From: Distichodus sexfasciatus
Taxonomy: Eukaryota; Chordata; Actinopteri; Characiformes; Distichodontidae
Assembly (NCBI GenBank): GCA_032718565.1
Contig: JAVGVS010000241.1
Span: forward strand, 141,501-205,500
DNA length: 64,000 nt
Reading direction: 5' to 3'
A program made the position numbers and the translations under genes. The notes below the pieces were generated by a model. That model had not been told where the DNA came from, did no database searches, and worked only from the letters and a program-made list of their open reading frames with translations. This document shows, one piece after another, positions 61,401 through 64,000 of the stretch (positions are counted from its first letter, which is position 1; each line of letters opens with the position of its first letter).

Positions 61401-64000
61401 ATTTGTTAATCGATTAATCTGCAGATTATTTTTTCAATTAATCAGATAAAAATGAAAAAACTATTTCATTTCTATTTTTAATAAACAAACTGTGTTTTAT
61501 TTATATTTATTTTTTTACTTCAACATTATAAAATGGAAAATATTTTCTGGCTAAATTGAAAATGGTAGTTTAATAATTTCCACCATTTAAGCTTATAACT
61601 CATTTTAACTAATTTCTGGGAGAGAACTACATTTTTGTTCAAGATGACGCTCACAGAGAGAGTCGCTACGAATAATCACTGAAATATCAAGTAAATGTTC
61701 AGATGGTGAGTAGAACGCTGGTTTTTGTTGTTTATCAGCTATAAAATGAGTTTTGTCTGTAATAAATGGGAAGTTTGACTGAATCCGACGCTTTAGTGAA
61801 TGACCTCCCCTGAGAGTCAGAGCTCCTGGCAAACAGCACATGTTTACATCGTTAAAATGTCATTCATGTGTTTCTACTAATATCTTCAGTTTTTGTGACG
61901 GCAAGACACGGCACTGGTTCTCGCCTCCTTCTTATTCTTCTTTTATGGTGGTCGGCGTTCAGCTCAGTCAATTTAATCGATTAGTTGTAGCAGCCCTTGT
62001 GGCATTTATACAGCTGCATTGTGCATCGCAATGAAAAGTTTCTAAAGCTCTAAAATCAGATTTAGCTCATATTGGTGAATTTCACCTCATATGACACAGA
62101 TCCATTCTTGAGGCAGCGTCACTCAGCTAGTCTTCCCCAGAGAGAATGTAGGATGGTAAATCTGCCTCCTTTGGTACCTTATTTTGGTTTAGTTTAGTTT
62201 AGTTTTGCAGAGTATGCTTCAACTAATCTTTAGACATGGCACAATACCACTTTTTTATGTCCGGTACCAATATTGTAAATTTGGATTTGGATATCTGCTG
62301 ATATGATATAAATCTGATACACCCTAAGTCTTTTTTAACAGAAAATGTGACCTCCACGCAAAACCAGTCGTGCTTGTCGCAGAACGGAGGTTTTGTGAAA
62401 AACTAGCGCTTATGTTGCGTGGGGTAAAATTTTGGATTTTTTGTTCTTAGTGTTTTGAAACAGTGGAAGGTCTATACTGTAAAACTTACCCTTTCCATCC
62501 TAAAAACGTGACTTTCTTTGAGGTGAGGAATTCAATTCCAGCAGAATGTTAAAAGTTTGTGTTTTGACCGGCTTACTCCAATATTTACGTAAATCCAATT
62601 AGTTGACGAGCGGAAGATGAGCCCGAATCATCTCCGCTCTCTGCAGTTCAGAAGCTAACCTAACGCAGGTAGACTATCCGTGGCTGTGGATGCAGCGTGA
62701 GGCTACCGTGAATGCAACGTGAGCCGTACACCGCATCTTCGTTACGCTCAGGAGTGTTACGTCAGATAGTCAACTTCAAAGGCAGATTTCTCCGCTTTCA
62801 CTTGGCGTGACAGGAGAAAACCCGGATTTTGAATGTTGATATCTCAGTCATATGTCGTCTCATTCATTCATATAGGTATCAAGTTTTCAAGCTTGATTTA
62901 TGCCTTCATGAACACACATAATAACTCCATTTTGGGGAATTTTATGCATAAAACAACTGGTTTTGCTGTGAGGGTCAAATAATGCTTTTAGTATTGGCGT
63001 TCCGAATACATGACTGGAGATTATTCTTGTTATACTTAAGGTATTACCTTCGACTTAAATACTGCTTTCCTACAAAAACAATGAATAATTACACACCAAT
63101 ATGTACTGTATGTGCTAAATTATTTATTATTAAAATAATATCTCAAAAATTATTTCTTAAACACAGTTGTGTAATTTAGTGATGGTCCCTAATCCTGCGG
63201 CACTAAAACCATCAGGAACACAGAGATTGTGAGTGAGAGCTGGTGTTGTTAAGGAAATTAAACAGTATAATGGTGTGATGTGTTTTTGGGGTTGTAGTGT
63301 GTTGTGCTGTTTTGTTCTGCTCATTGTCATATCAATATGGAGGAATTAGTGTGAATGTCAAACAGTAAACCAGCTTTACCGCAGTAACACTTCCCATGCA
63401 GCATTTGTGCATTTACATATCGGCTCCGTGATATCGTGCTCAATGCCACCGACATCTCGGGATCCAGTTGCTTGAGTCGTTATTGGACCCATATCCTATC
63501 CATGTATCTCTTTACTAATCTTGTTAATTTTACATGGTAAAATCAGTCCCTCCTAGATTTCATGTGGGTCTTTTTGAGATTGTTGTAGCGAATGCCTGAT
63601 TTTTTCAGCAGTTTTCTTAAAAAAATTGATGAAGTTTGTAGGATGTTTTCAATCTTTCAGTTGTAATAGTTGTGAGCAAGTCAGTTGTGGAAATATTTCA
63701 GATTTTGTCCGCTCTTTATAATGATTCTTTAACAATGAATTATTAAGAAGGGAACAAAACCACCATTCTTTTTATTAACCATTTATTAACCACGCTGCGG
63801 TGTGTTGGCCTCCCAGCTTGTTCCTGCCTTTGTGTCTGGGTTCCCCGATGGGCTTCACTCTCGCAACCCCAGTTGGGATTAAGTGTTTCGTATGATGAAT
63901 GAATGAATAATCATTTATCATTTATTTTTTGAAGGTAAATGAGGCATTTTAATTACTGCTTCCATGCTTCTACATAACAAGGAAGCAAGCTTGCTGACGA
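23053..64000 (+). CDS. cps1: Carbamoyl-phosphate synthetase, mitochondrial, glutamine-type (CPS III); 27 coding exons, 3' part off the window
   Basis: The enzyme makes carbamoyl phosphate from bicarbonate, two ATP and an amino donor in the mitochondrial matrix, feeding the urea cycle. The first 33 codons (MTKILTVARFLRRGWR...) are Arg-rich and acid-free, a matrix-targeting presequence. Exons 2-8 hold the small-subunit-like N-terminal domain, exons 7-12 the class I amidotransferase, with GPGDP, the Cys in GICMGN at about residue 285, and FHPE. Exons 13-19 form the first synthetase half ([47 protein letters not shown]). Exons 19-23 are the oligomerisation region and exons 24-27 start the second half. 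Exons 1-25 give 1,039 unbroken codons; the family is about 1,500 residues. The intact Cys-His-Glu triad marks glutamine-dependent CPS III, not ammonia-dependent CPS I. Exons 26-27 have frame errors. The remaining exons are beyond 64,000. Confidence 0.95.
23866..23975 (+). CDS. cps1: cps1 coding exon 2
   Basis: Starts AQTAHLVLEDGT, continues KGYSFGHGQSGAGELVFNTG. Acceptor ctccag, donor gtaaga, ending in phase 2. Confidence 0.92.
24015..24107 (-). repeat. SINE family A fragment in cps1 intron 2
   Basis: 'tcttacatttacagcattta' and 'gggtaagggtctcaggggc' are the reverse of the family A tail. Confidence 0.5.
24283..24535 (+). repeat. SINE family B in cps1 intron 2
   Basis: Head 'ggggcagttggtagtgtaac', 'gttggccccgtgatcaaaag', body 'agtaccatccccaagcactg', tail 'ttcacagtgacaaataataa'. 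Confidence 0.75.
24842..24986 (+). CDS. cps1: cps1 coding exon 3
   Basis: Reads YPEALTDPSYRGQILTLTYP then IVGNYGVPNTQELDELGL. The TYPIVGNYGVP stretch is the form seen in glutamine-using CPSases. Confidence 0.93.
26172..26261 (+). CDS. cps1: cps1 coding exon 4
   Basis: Thirty codons, VSGLLVQDYSHEFSHWNSVK then SLAQWLQEEK, phase 0 at both ends. Confidence 0.92.
26435..26491 (+). CDS. cps1: cps1 coding exon 5, GC splice donor
   Basis: Nineteen codons, VPALYGVDTRMLTKIIRDK. The intron starts AAG|gcaatt at 26492 and ends ttcag|GGG. Only the GC donor keeps the frame and the family boundary. Confidence 0.92.
26628..26720 (+). CDS. cps1: cps1 coding exon 6
   Basis: Thirty-one codons, GTVLGKIEFDGQPIEISDP to LVAEVSTK, phase 0; donor gtaacc. 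Confidence 0.92.
26806..26895 (+). CDS. cps1: cps1 coding exon 7
   Basis: Thirty codons, ETQVFGRGNPIKVVAVDCGI then KHNIIRLLVK, the opening of the amidotransferase domain; donor gtagga. Confidence 0.93.
27171..28079. repeat. Direct duplication, two ~89-bp copies 820 bp apart in cps1 intron 7
   Basis: 27171-27259 and 27991-28079 share 'aggtatttagaatt', 'atgacaataaacataacctt' and 'gtcgttactggaatttgatg' at constant spacing with few mismatches. A hAT-like end ('gaatcgatagttgcagctct') lies between them at about 27790. Confidence 0.75.
28966..29094 (+). CDS. cps1: cps1 coding exon 8
   Basis: Forty-three codons, RGAEVHLVPWDQDLMSLEYD then GLFISNGPGDPSLAG. GPGDP is the oxyanion-loop motif of class I amidotransferases; mammalian CPS I has GPGNP. 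Confidence 0.93.
29803..29909 (+). CDS. cps1: cps1 coding exon 9, catalytic Cys of the glutaminase
   Basis: Reads VLESDRPEPVFGICMGNQIT. The TGT codon at 29842-29844 is the nucleophile elbow Cys, about residue 285. Human CPS1 has Ser at this place and cannot use glutamine. Confidence 0.95.
29949..30218. mobile_element. Possible hAT-like element in cps1 intron 9
   Basis: Ends 'agaggtggaccgatttctgg' and 'ccaataattggtcgactctt' are imperfect inverted repeats with ATCGG/CCGAT-rich subterminal sequence. No clean target duplication was read. Confidence 0.4.
30255..30316. repeat. (AT)n(AC)n microsatellite
   Basis: AT then AC dinucleotide runs in cps1 intron 9. Confidence 0.85.
30412..30553 (+). CDS. 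cps1: cps1 coding exon 10
   Basis: Reads GQNQPVVNMMTGQAFITAQN then HGYGIDSESLPPGWSPLF; TAQNHGY is a conserved amidotransferase stretch. Confidence 0.93.
30684..30966. mobile_element. hAT-like MITE (283 bp) in cps1 intron 10
   Basis: Ends 'tggagatgcgcgatcatatc' and 'ctgttgtgcatcccta' are inverted; flanks gtcagtat (30676-30683) and gttaatat (30967-30974) match at 6 of 8. It shares 'tttatacagcccgcaccttc' and 'aaattctgagca' with the elements at 50412-51532 and 53172-53998. Confidence 0.6.
31386..31463 (+). CDS. cps1: cps1 coding exon 11, FHPE motif
   Basis: Twenty-six codons, GIMHNTKPIFTAQFHPEAKG then GPTDTE. His and Glu of FHPE complete the glutaminase triad. Confidence 0.94.
31740..31838 (+). 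CDS. cps1: cps1 coding exon 12
   Basis: Thirty-three codons, FLFDAFISLIKKGKDGSIVS onward, the linker from glutaminase to synthetase; donor gtgagg. Confidence 0.9.
32047..32142 (+). CDS. cps1: cps1 coding exon 13, start of first synthetase half
   Basis: Thirty-two codons, [20 protein letters not shown] then DYSGSQAVKAMK, the pre-ATP-grasp fold of CPSase large chains. Confidence 0.94.
32577..34134. mobile_element. hAT-like element (1.56 kb) with a nested MITE, cps1 intron 13
   Basis: Ends 'tagggatgggagttgataat' and 'ttatcgattcccacacctg' are inverted; flanks ttctcgtt (32569-32576) and ttcttggt (34135-34142) match at 6 of 8. The element is interrupted by the MITE at 32917-33562. No transposase frame was found. 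Confidence 0.6.
32917..33562 (+). mobile_element. MITE family D, copy 1 (about 645 bp), nested
   Basis: The left end 'ccctccacggcaaaaccagt' is repeated inverted at the right end 'gcgactggttttgccgtgg'. A second copy in the same orientation is at 62348-62977, sharing 'tgttgcgtggggtaaaattt' and 'gatatctcagtcatatgtcg'. Superfamily not assigned. Confidence 0.7.
34552..35132. mobile_element. hAT-like MITE (581 bp), cps1 intron 13
   Basis: Ends 'tagaggtgtgaacctccact' and 'taatttcaacacccct a' are inverted; flanks ccctcctt (34544-34551) and ccctctgt (35133-35140) match at 6 of 8. Confidence 0.55.
35196..35450 (-). repeat. SINE family B in cps1 intron 13
   Basis: Reverse copy: 'cattatttgac'-type tail degraded, then 'tgggcagctaacaagggcag', 'gggatggtaccttgctcatg', and head 'gcttatcgttacgccaccaa'. 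Confidence 0.75.
35586..35775 (+). CDS. cps1: cps1 coding exon 14
   Basis: Reads EENLKTVLMNPNIASVQTNE then QADSVYFLPVTPQFVTEVIK and MGGQTALNC; highly conserved, phase 1 end. Confidence 0.95.
36452..36609 (+). CDS. cps1: cps1 coding exon 15
   Basis: Reads VELFRSGVLQKYGVKVLGTP then VESIMATEDRQLFADKL; entry to the first ATP-grasp domain. Confidence 0.95.
36845..36973 (+). CDS. cps1: cps1 coding exon 16, CPSase signature
   Basis: Forty-three codons including [17 protein letters not shown], the ATP-binding glycine-rich signature of CPSases. Confidence 0.95.
37065..37934. mobile_element. hAT-like transposon (870 bp) in cps1 intron 16
   Basis: The ends TAGGGTTGGGTACC and GGTACCCAACCCTA are perfect inverted repeats. 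Flanks tccatgac (37057-37064) and tccataac (37935-37942) are an 8-bp duplication with one mismatch. Inside, about 37420-37620 resembles the Harbinger-like element at 59800-60461. Confidence 0.85.
38200..38929. mobile_element. Harbinger-like transposon (730 bp) carrying an open frame
   Basis: Inverted ends gtgctttcacacct and aggtgtgaaagcac, with TAA on both sides (38197-38199 and 38930-38932). The open frame at 38339-38764 lies inside. It sits in cps1 intron 16. Confidence 0.8.
38339..38764 (+). other. 141-codon open frame inside the Harbinger-like element
   Basis: From an internal Met (MENLRGLVVALVITFYILCV) it has a hydrophobic segment followed by an Arg-rich stretch (RRKRLSQKYRRWRALIRR). 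Harbinger transposases often begin with a hydrophobic then Arg-rich N-terminus, so this may be a transposase remnant without the catalytic domain. No DDE motif is present. It is not a host gene. Confidence 0.35.
39342..39486 (+). CDS. cps1: cps1 coding exon 17
   Basis: Reads ALAMSSQILVEKSLLGWKEV then EYEVVRDIADNCVTVCNMEN; ATP-grasp core. Confidence 0.95.
40440..40665 (-). repeat. SINE family B in cps1 intron 17
   Basis: Reverse copy with 'gtgaccactaattgtcattg'-type tail, 'ggggacggtaccttgttcat', and head 'taaccgttagaccacaatat'. Confidence 0.75.
41051..41261 (+). CDS. cps1: cps1 coding exon 18, second CPSase signature
   Basis: Reads DSIVVAPSQTLSNEEYHMLR through LGIVGECNIQYALHP to [30 protein letters not shown] includes metal/ATP ligands. 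GC-rich third positions. Confidence 0.95.
41380..41573 (+). mobile_element. LINE reverse-transcriptase 3' fragment
   Basis: 'ggcggtttggagatgtgtag', 'gagtatactggaagaaggat' and 'ggatggggctgccggatagg' encode, with breaks, the C-terminal end of a fish non-LTR retrotransposon polymerase (pattern RFGHV.R.D.EY.GRRML). A further piece of this C-terminus is at 56127-56262. Confidence 0.6.
41575..41795 (+). repeat. SINE family B in cps1 intron 18
   Basis: Head 'gcagttggtggcgtaatggt', B-box 'gcaggttcgaatccaggac', body 'gctgcccactgctccttcac', tail 'gttcacaatgacaaataat'. Confidence 0.8.
41797..41945 (+). repeat. Dispersed repeat family E, copy 1
   Basis: 'agtcaaagtaaactttgtca', 'gtacagatatacagagagac' and 'gacgtggctccagtttacac'. 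A reverse copy is at 53725-53850. Confidence 0.65.
42001..43200. other. cps1 intron 18 remainder, nothing recognised
   Basis: No exon or clear repeat; several overlapping short open frames on both strands have no family resemblance. Confidence 0.4.
43306..43504 (+). CDS. cps1: cps1 coding exon 19
   Basis: Reads YPLAFVAAKLALGIPLPEIK then SGKTTACFEPSLDYIVTKIP and RWDLDRFQGMSREIG; end of ATP-grasp 1 into the oligomerisation region. Confidence 0.95.
43745..44998 (+). repeat. 1.25-kb pyrimidine tract with internal tandem duplication, cps1 intron 19
   Basis: The + strand is almost only C and T, built of variants of 'ttctcttttcttctctcaca'. The segment from 43894 is repeated from 44154 (260 bp apart) through 'cccatattgtttctc' at 44041 and 44306. 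The long Phe/Ser/Leu open frames here are by-products of the tract. Confidence 0.9.
45002..45178 (+). CDS. cps1: cps1 coding exon 20
   Basis: Fifty-nine codons, VMAVGRTFEESIQKALRMCH to LSVPSSTRIFSIAK, phase 0. The acceptor directly follows the long pyrimidine tract. Confidence 0.95.
45840..46140. other. GC-rich unique segment upstream of cps1 exon 21
   Basis: Non-repetitive, with an inverted CCAAT ('attgg') pair and several ATTA/TAAT cores, and no convincing open frame. It may be a conserved non-coding element; only comparison could tell. Confidence 0.25.
46201..46319 (+). CDS. cps1: cps1 coding exon 21
   Basis: Reads ALHDGVTVDHIHQLTAIDKW then FLHKLRRITELQKYLSQYD; donor gtgagg. Family has DEI.KLT.IDKWFL here. 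Confidence 0.93.
46799..47330. repeat. Cluster of hAT-like transposon ends in cps1 intron 21
   Basis: 'cagggatgggtaccggaac' (46799), 'aggggtgcaaaaaaaccctg' (47100) and 'agagctgcaactatcgattc' (47221) are typical hAT-type termini, each without an obvious partner end. Confidence 0.45.
47331..49400. other. cps1 intron 21 remainder, nothing recognised
   Basis: Unique-looking A/T-rich sequence with a short CA run near 48690; no exon signature. Confidence 0.4.
49406..49547 (+). CDS. cps1: cps1 coding exon 22
   Basis: After the split Ser codon it reads STVPGDLLLKAKQEGFSDRQ to LGHNIRPWVKQ; acceptor tttag. Confidence 0.93.
49683..49748 (+). CDS. cps1: cps1 coding exon 23
   Basis: Twenty-two codons, IDTLAAEYPAITNYLYCTYH then GQ, phase 0. 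Confidence 0.95.
50074..50137 (+). CDS. cps1: cps1 coding exon 24, start of second synthetase half
   Basis: Reads EHDLDFQDQGVMVLGCGPYH then I and a split Gly codon; pre-ATP-grasp fold of the second half. Confidence 0.95.
50412..51532. mobile_element. hAT-like element (1.12 kb) in cps1 intron 24
   Basis: Ends TAGGGATGCACAATAATAT and TGTGTGCATCCTTA are inverted; flanks atttaaag (50404-50411) and gtttaaag (51533-51540) differ at one of eight bases. Its right half (about 50880-51530) recurs inverted at 53190-53990. Confidence 0.75.
51597..51650 (+). repeat. SINE family B, 5' part (split)
   Basis: Head 'ggcagtcaatagtgtaacgg' and 'gagttgaccccgtgattgga'; resumes at 52310. Confidence 0.75.
51651..52309. 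mobile_element. hAT-like element (about 660 bp) inserted in a SINE
   Basis: It begins TAGGGCCCCG and interrupts the SINE. Its right ~215 bp is the reverse complement of 60530-60762 (shared 'gaattcaacaaataaaatgg'). One end seems lost by deletion, so no intact target duplication remains. Confidence 0.6.
52310..52490 (+). repeat. SINE family B, 3' part (split)
   Basis: 'gagtaaggtaccgttctcaa', 'ctgcccactgctccttcatg' and tail 'gtgtgttcacaatgacaatc'. Confidence 0.75.
52885..53066 (+). CDS. cps1: cps1 coding exon 25
   Basis: Reads SSVEFDWCAVSSIRALRQMG then KRTVVVNHNPETVSTDFDEC and LYFEELTLERILDITQQE; last exon with a clean frame. Confidence 0.95.
53172..53998. mobile_element. hAT-like element, inverted relative of 50412-51532
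   Basis: 'tggccgatatccgatatttt' near the left and 'atattatcgtgcattcctaa' at the right are its termini. The inner 'cactacctagtgcgtagaga' and 'gtttgggacacagccca' are reverse complements of sequence at 51120-51275. A family E repeat is nested at 53725-53850. Confidence 0.6.
53725..53850 (-). repeat. Dispersed repeat family E, copy 2
   Basis: 'gctggagccacgtcgtcttg' and 'ctctgtataactgtacagta' then repeated 'tttgac' units are the reverse of 41797-41945. Confidence 0.7.
54590..55240. other. CpG-rich unique segment in cps1 intron 25
   Basis: Non-repetitive, CpG-rich, and studded with ATTA/TAAT cores ('caattagcctcttacc', 'gattaatg', 'caattaac', 'gtaattaacg'). Overlapping open frames on both strands (149 and 206 codons) share no family resemblance and are a by-product of GC content. 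It could be a developmental enhancer; unproven. Confidence 0.3.
56127..56262 (+). mobile_element. LINE reverse-transcriptase 3' end fragment
   Basis: 'ggtttatggatacggtgaaa', 'gaggacatgaagttagttgg' and 'cgctgtggtgacccctgaag' encode the last residues (RCGDP then stop) of a fish non-LTR polymerase; it continues the piece at 41380-41573. Confidence 0.65.
56893..56992. mobile_element. Single arm of the Tc1-like MITE
   Basis: 'aataaacaatcattattcat', 'agcattctttgttcacagca' and 'tgcacagcactgtat' match the right arm of the element at 12028-12540; the left arm is absent. Confidence 0.7.
57320..57560. mobile_element. hAT-like remnant rich in ATCGATT
   Basis: 'atcgcgattctttctgtgtc' and 'aatcgaattgaatcacaag' resemble the subterminal part of the fragment at 47100; ends not defined. 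Confidence 0.35.
57577..57702. repeat. (GT)n microsatellite 80 bp before cps1 exon 26
   Basis: Interrupted GT runs with 'gtccg' units. Confidence 0.85.
57780..57971 (+). pseudogene. cps1: cps1 coding exon 26, frame broken by single-base indels as assembled
   Basis: After acceptor ctctgaag it reads GCTGCIISAGGQI in frame, then loses the frame. Further on, family pieces appear in other frames: NLAKLLHLSRVKILGTSPL, then EERSVF, then LSSL before donor gtgagt. At least four one-base losses in short runs (for instance around 57820, 57882 and 57892) and a TAG where Glu is expected are needed to explain it. Splice sites are good and the length (192 bp) is close to the family's exon (about 195). Confidence 0.8.
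58425..58552. repeat. (ATT)n and (ATG)n microsatellites, cps1 intron 26
   Basis: An ATT run at 58425-58476 and an ATG/GAT run at 58515-58538. Confidence 0.9.
58780..59225. other. Unique segment in cps1 intron 26, no exon recognised
   Basis: More GC-rich than its flanks, with a 139-codon open frame (58810-59229) that resembles no known family. Confidence 0.3.
59800..60461. mobile_element. Harbinger-like element (662 bp), cps1 intron 26
   Basis: Ends 'ggcctgtgaccaccaagcgc' and 'cgcatttggtgaacactggc' are imperfect inverted repeats; TAA flanks both sides (59797-59799 and 60462-60464). A short open stretch MERNHILALAAAFELDTHVF near 60004 may be a transposase start remnant. Confidence 0.7.
60492..60762. 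mobile_element. hAT-like fragment, inverted relative of 51651-52309
   Basis: Starts TAGGGCCCTG; 'gaattcaacaaataaaatgg' and 'gacacagagacggaaaaagg' match the reverse of the intron 24 copy. Confidence 0.6.
60813..60864 (-). repeat. SINE family A small fragment
   Basis: 'aggacagtttcctgagagca' and 'acttggggttatggtctgct' are the reversed family A middle. Confidence 0.5.
61271..61339 (+). CDS. cps1: cps1 coding exon 27, internally frame-shifted as assembled
   Basis: Acceptor ttgcag, donor gtgagt. It opens EDA, then loses the family frame for about eight codons and regains it as GYPCLLRPSYV, the ATP-grasp lead of the second half. Before the donor a run of five T gives Phe-Lys where one T fewer would give the family's Leu-Ser join. 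Confidence 0.85.
61380..61998. mobile_element. hAT-like MITE (619 bp) just after cps1 exon 27
   Basis: Ends 'tagggctgcaactaac' and 'ttagttgtagcagccc' are inverted; flanks gtgacatt (61372-61379) and gtggcatt (61999-62006) differ at one of eight bases. Confidence 0.75.
62348..62977 (+). mobile_element. MITE family D, copy 2 (630 bp)
   Basis: Left end 'acctccacgcaaaaccagtc', right end 'aactggttttgctgtgaggg'; the body matches 32917-33562 in the same orientation with many small length differences. Confidence 0.7.
62978..64000. other. cps1 intron 27, no further exon seen
   Basis: A/T-rich. A family C fragment ('gatgggcttcactctcgcaa', 'gtatgatgaatgaatgaat') lies at about 63795-63910. The next cps1 exon, which should continue with the Ser-Gly-Ser-Ala-type sequence, is not inside the window. 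Confidence 0.5.

Noticed and set aside
23053..64000. cps1 as a pseudogene
   Set aside because: Exons 1-25 are fully intact with conserved catalytic residues; the defects are restricted to two adjacent exons and look like run-length errors.
1..64000. CRISPR array, prokaryotic operon, or integrated viral genome
   Set aside because: No regular spacer-repeat array, no tightly packed genes, and no viral gene set; the only retroelement traces are SINEs, LINE ends and one solo LTR.

Overview
This is nuclear DNA from a ray-finned (teleost-type) fish. Genes are split by ordinary vertebrate GT-AG introns. The intergenic and intronic DNA is full of tRNA-derived SINEs, hAT-like, Harbinger-like and Tc1-like non-autonomous transposons and trinucleotide microsatellites. 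The only clearly supported genes are two well-known vertebrate ones, arranged head to head.

Left part (about 1-10,350): three SINE copies, a possible 3' end of an unidentified + strand gene near 1,300, two TIR transposons, and then myl1 (fast skeletal myosin light chain 1) on the minus strand. Its start codon is at 10,053 and its stop is at 4,659. Six coding exons can be located. Exons 1, 2 and 6 are clean. Exon 3 has an in-frame stop and a missing base, exon 4 lacks a splice donor, and exon 5 is shredded by single-base indels.

Middle (10,350-22,740): about 13 kb between the two start codons with no convincing coding gene. It holds SINEs, a Tc1-like MITE with long terminal inverted repeats, a solo LTR sitting inside a SINE, and a compact cluster of muscle-type transcription factor motifs at 18,961-19,100, upstream of myl1.

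Right part (22,740-64,000): a CpG-rich promoter and the first 27 coding exons of cps1 on the + strand. This is the mitochondrial carbamoyl-phosphate synthetase; the gene runs off the right edge. Exons 1-25 join into an uninterrupted frame of 1,039 codons. The glutaminase Cys is present in a GICMGN motif, so this is a glutamine-using type III enzyme (CPS III), unlike the ammonia-using mammalian CPS I. Intron 5 has a non-canonical GC donor. Exons 26 and 27 are recognisable but carry several single-base indels, mostly one base lost or gained in a short run.

The two indel-rich patches (5.3-6.8 kb and about 57.8-61.3 kb) flank a long clean stretch. Locally unpolished long-read assembly explains this better than the death of two important genes, but that is inference. 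The introns of cps1 are built largely from transposons, several nested or in inverted pairs, plus a 1.25 kb pyrimidine-only tract with an internal tandem duplication of about 260 bp. I found no CRISPR, operon, prokaryotic or viral system, and no undescribed gene system that I could defend.
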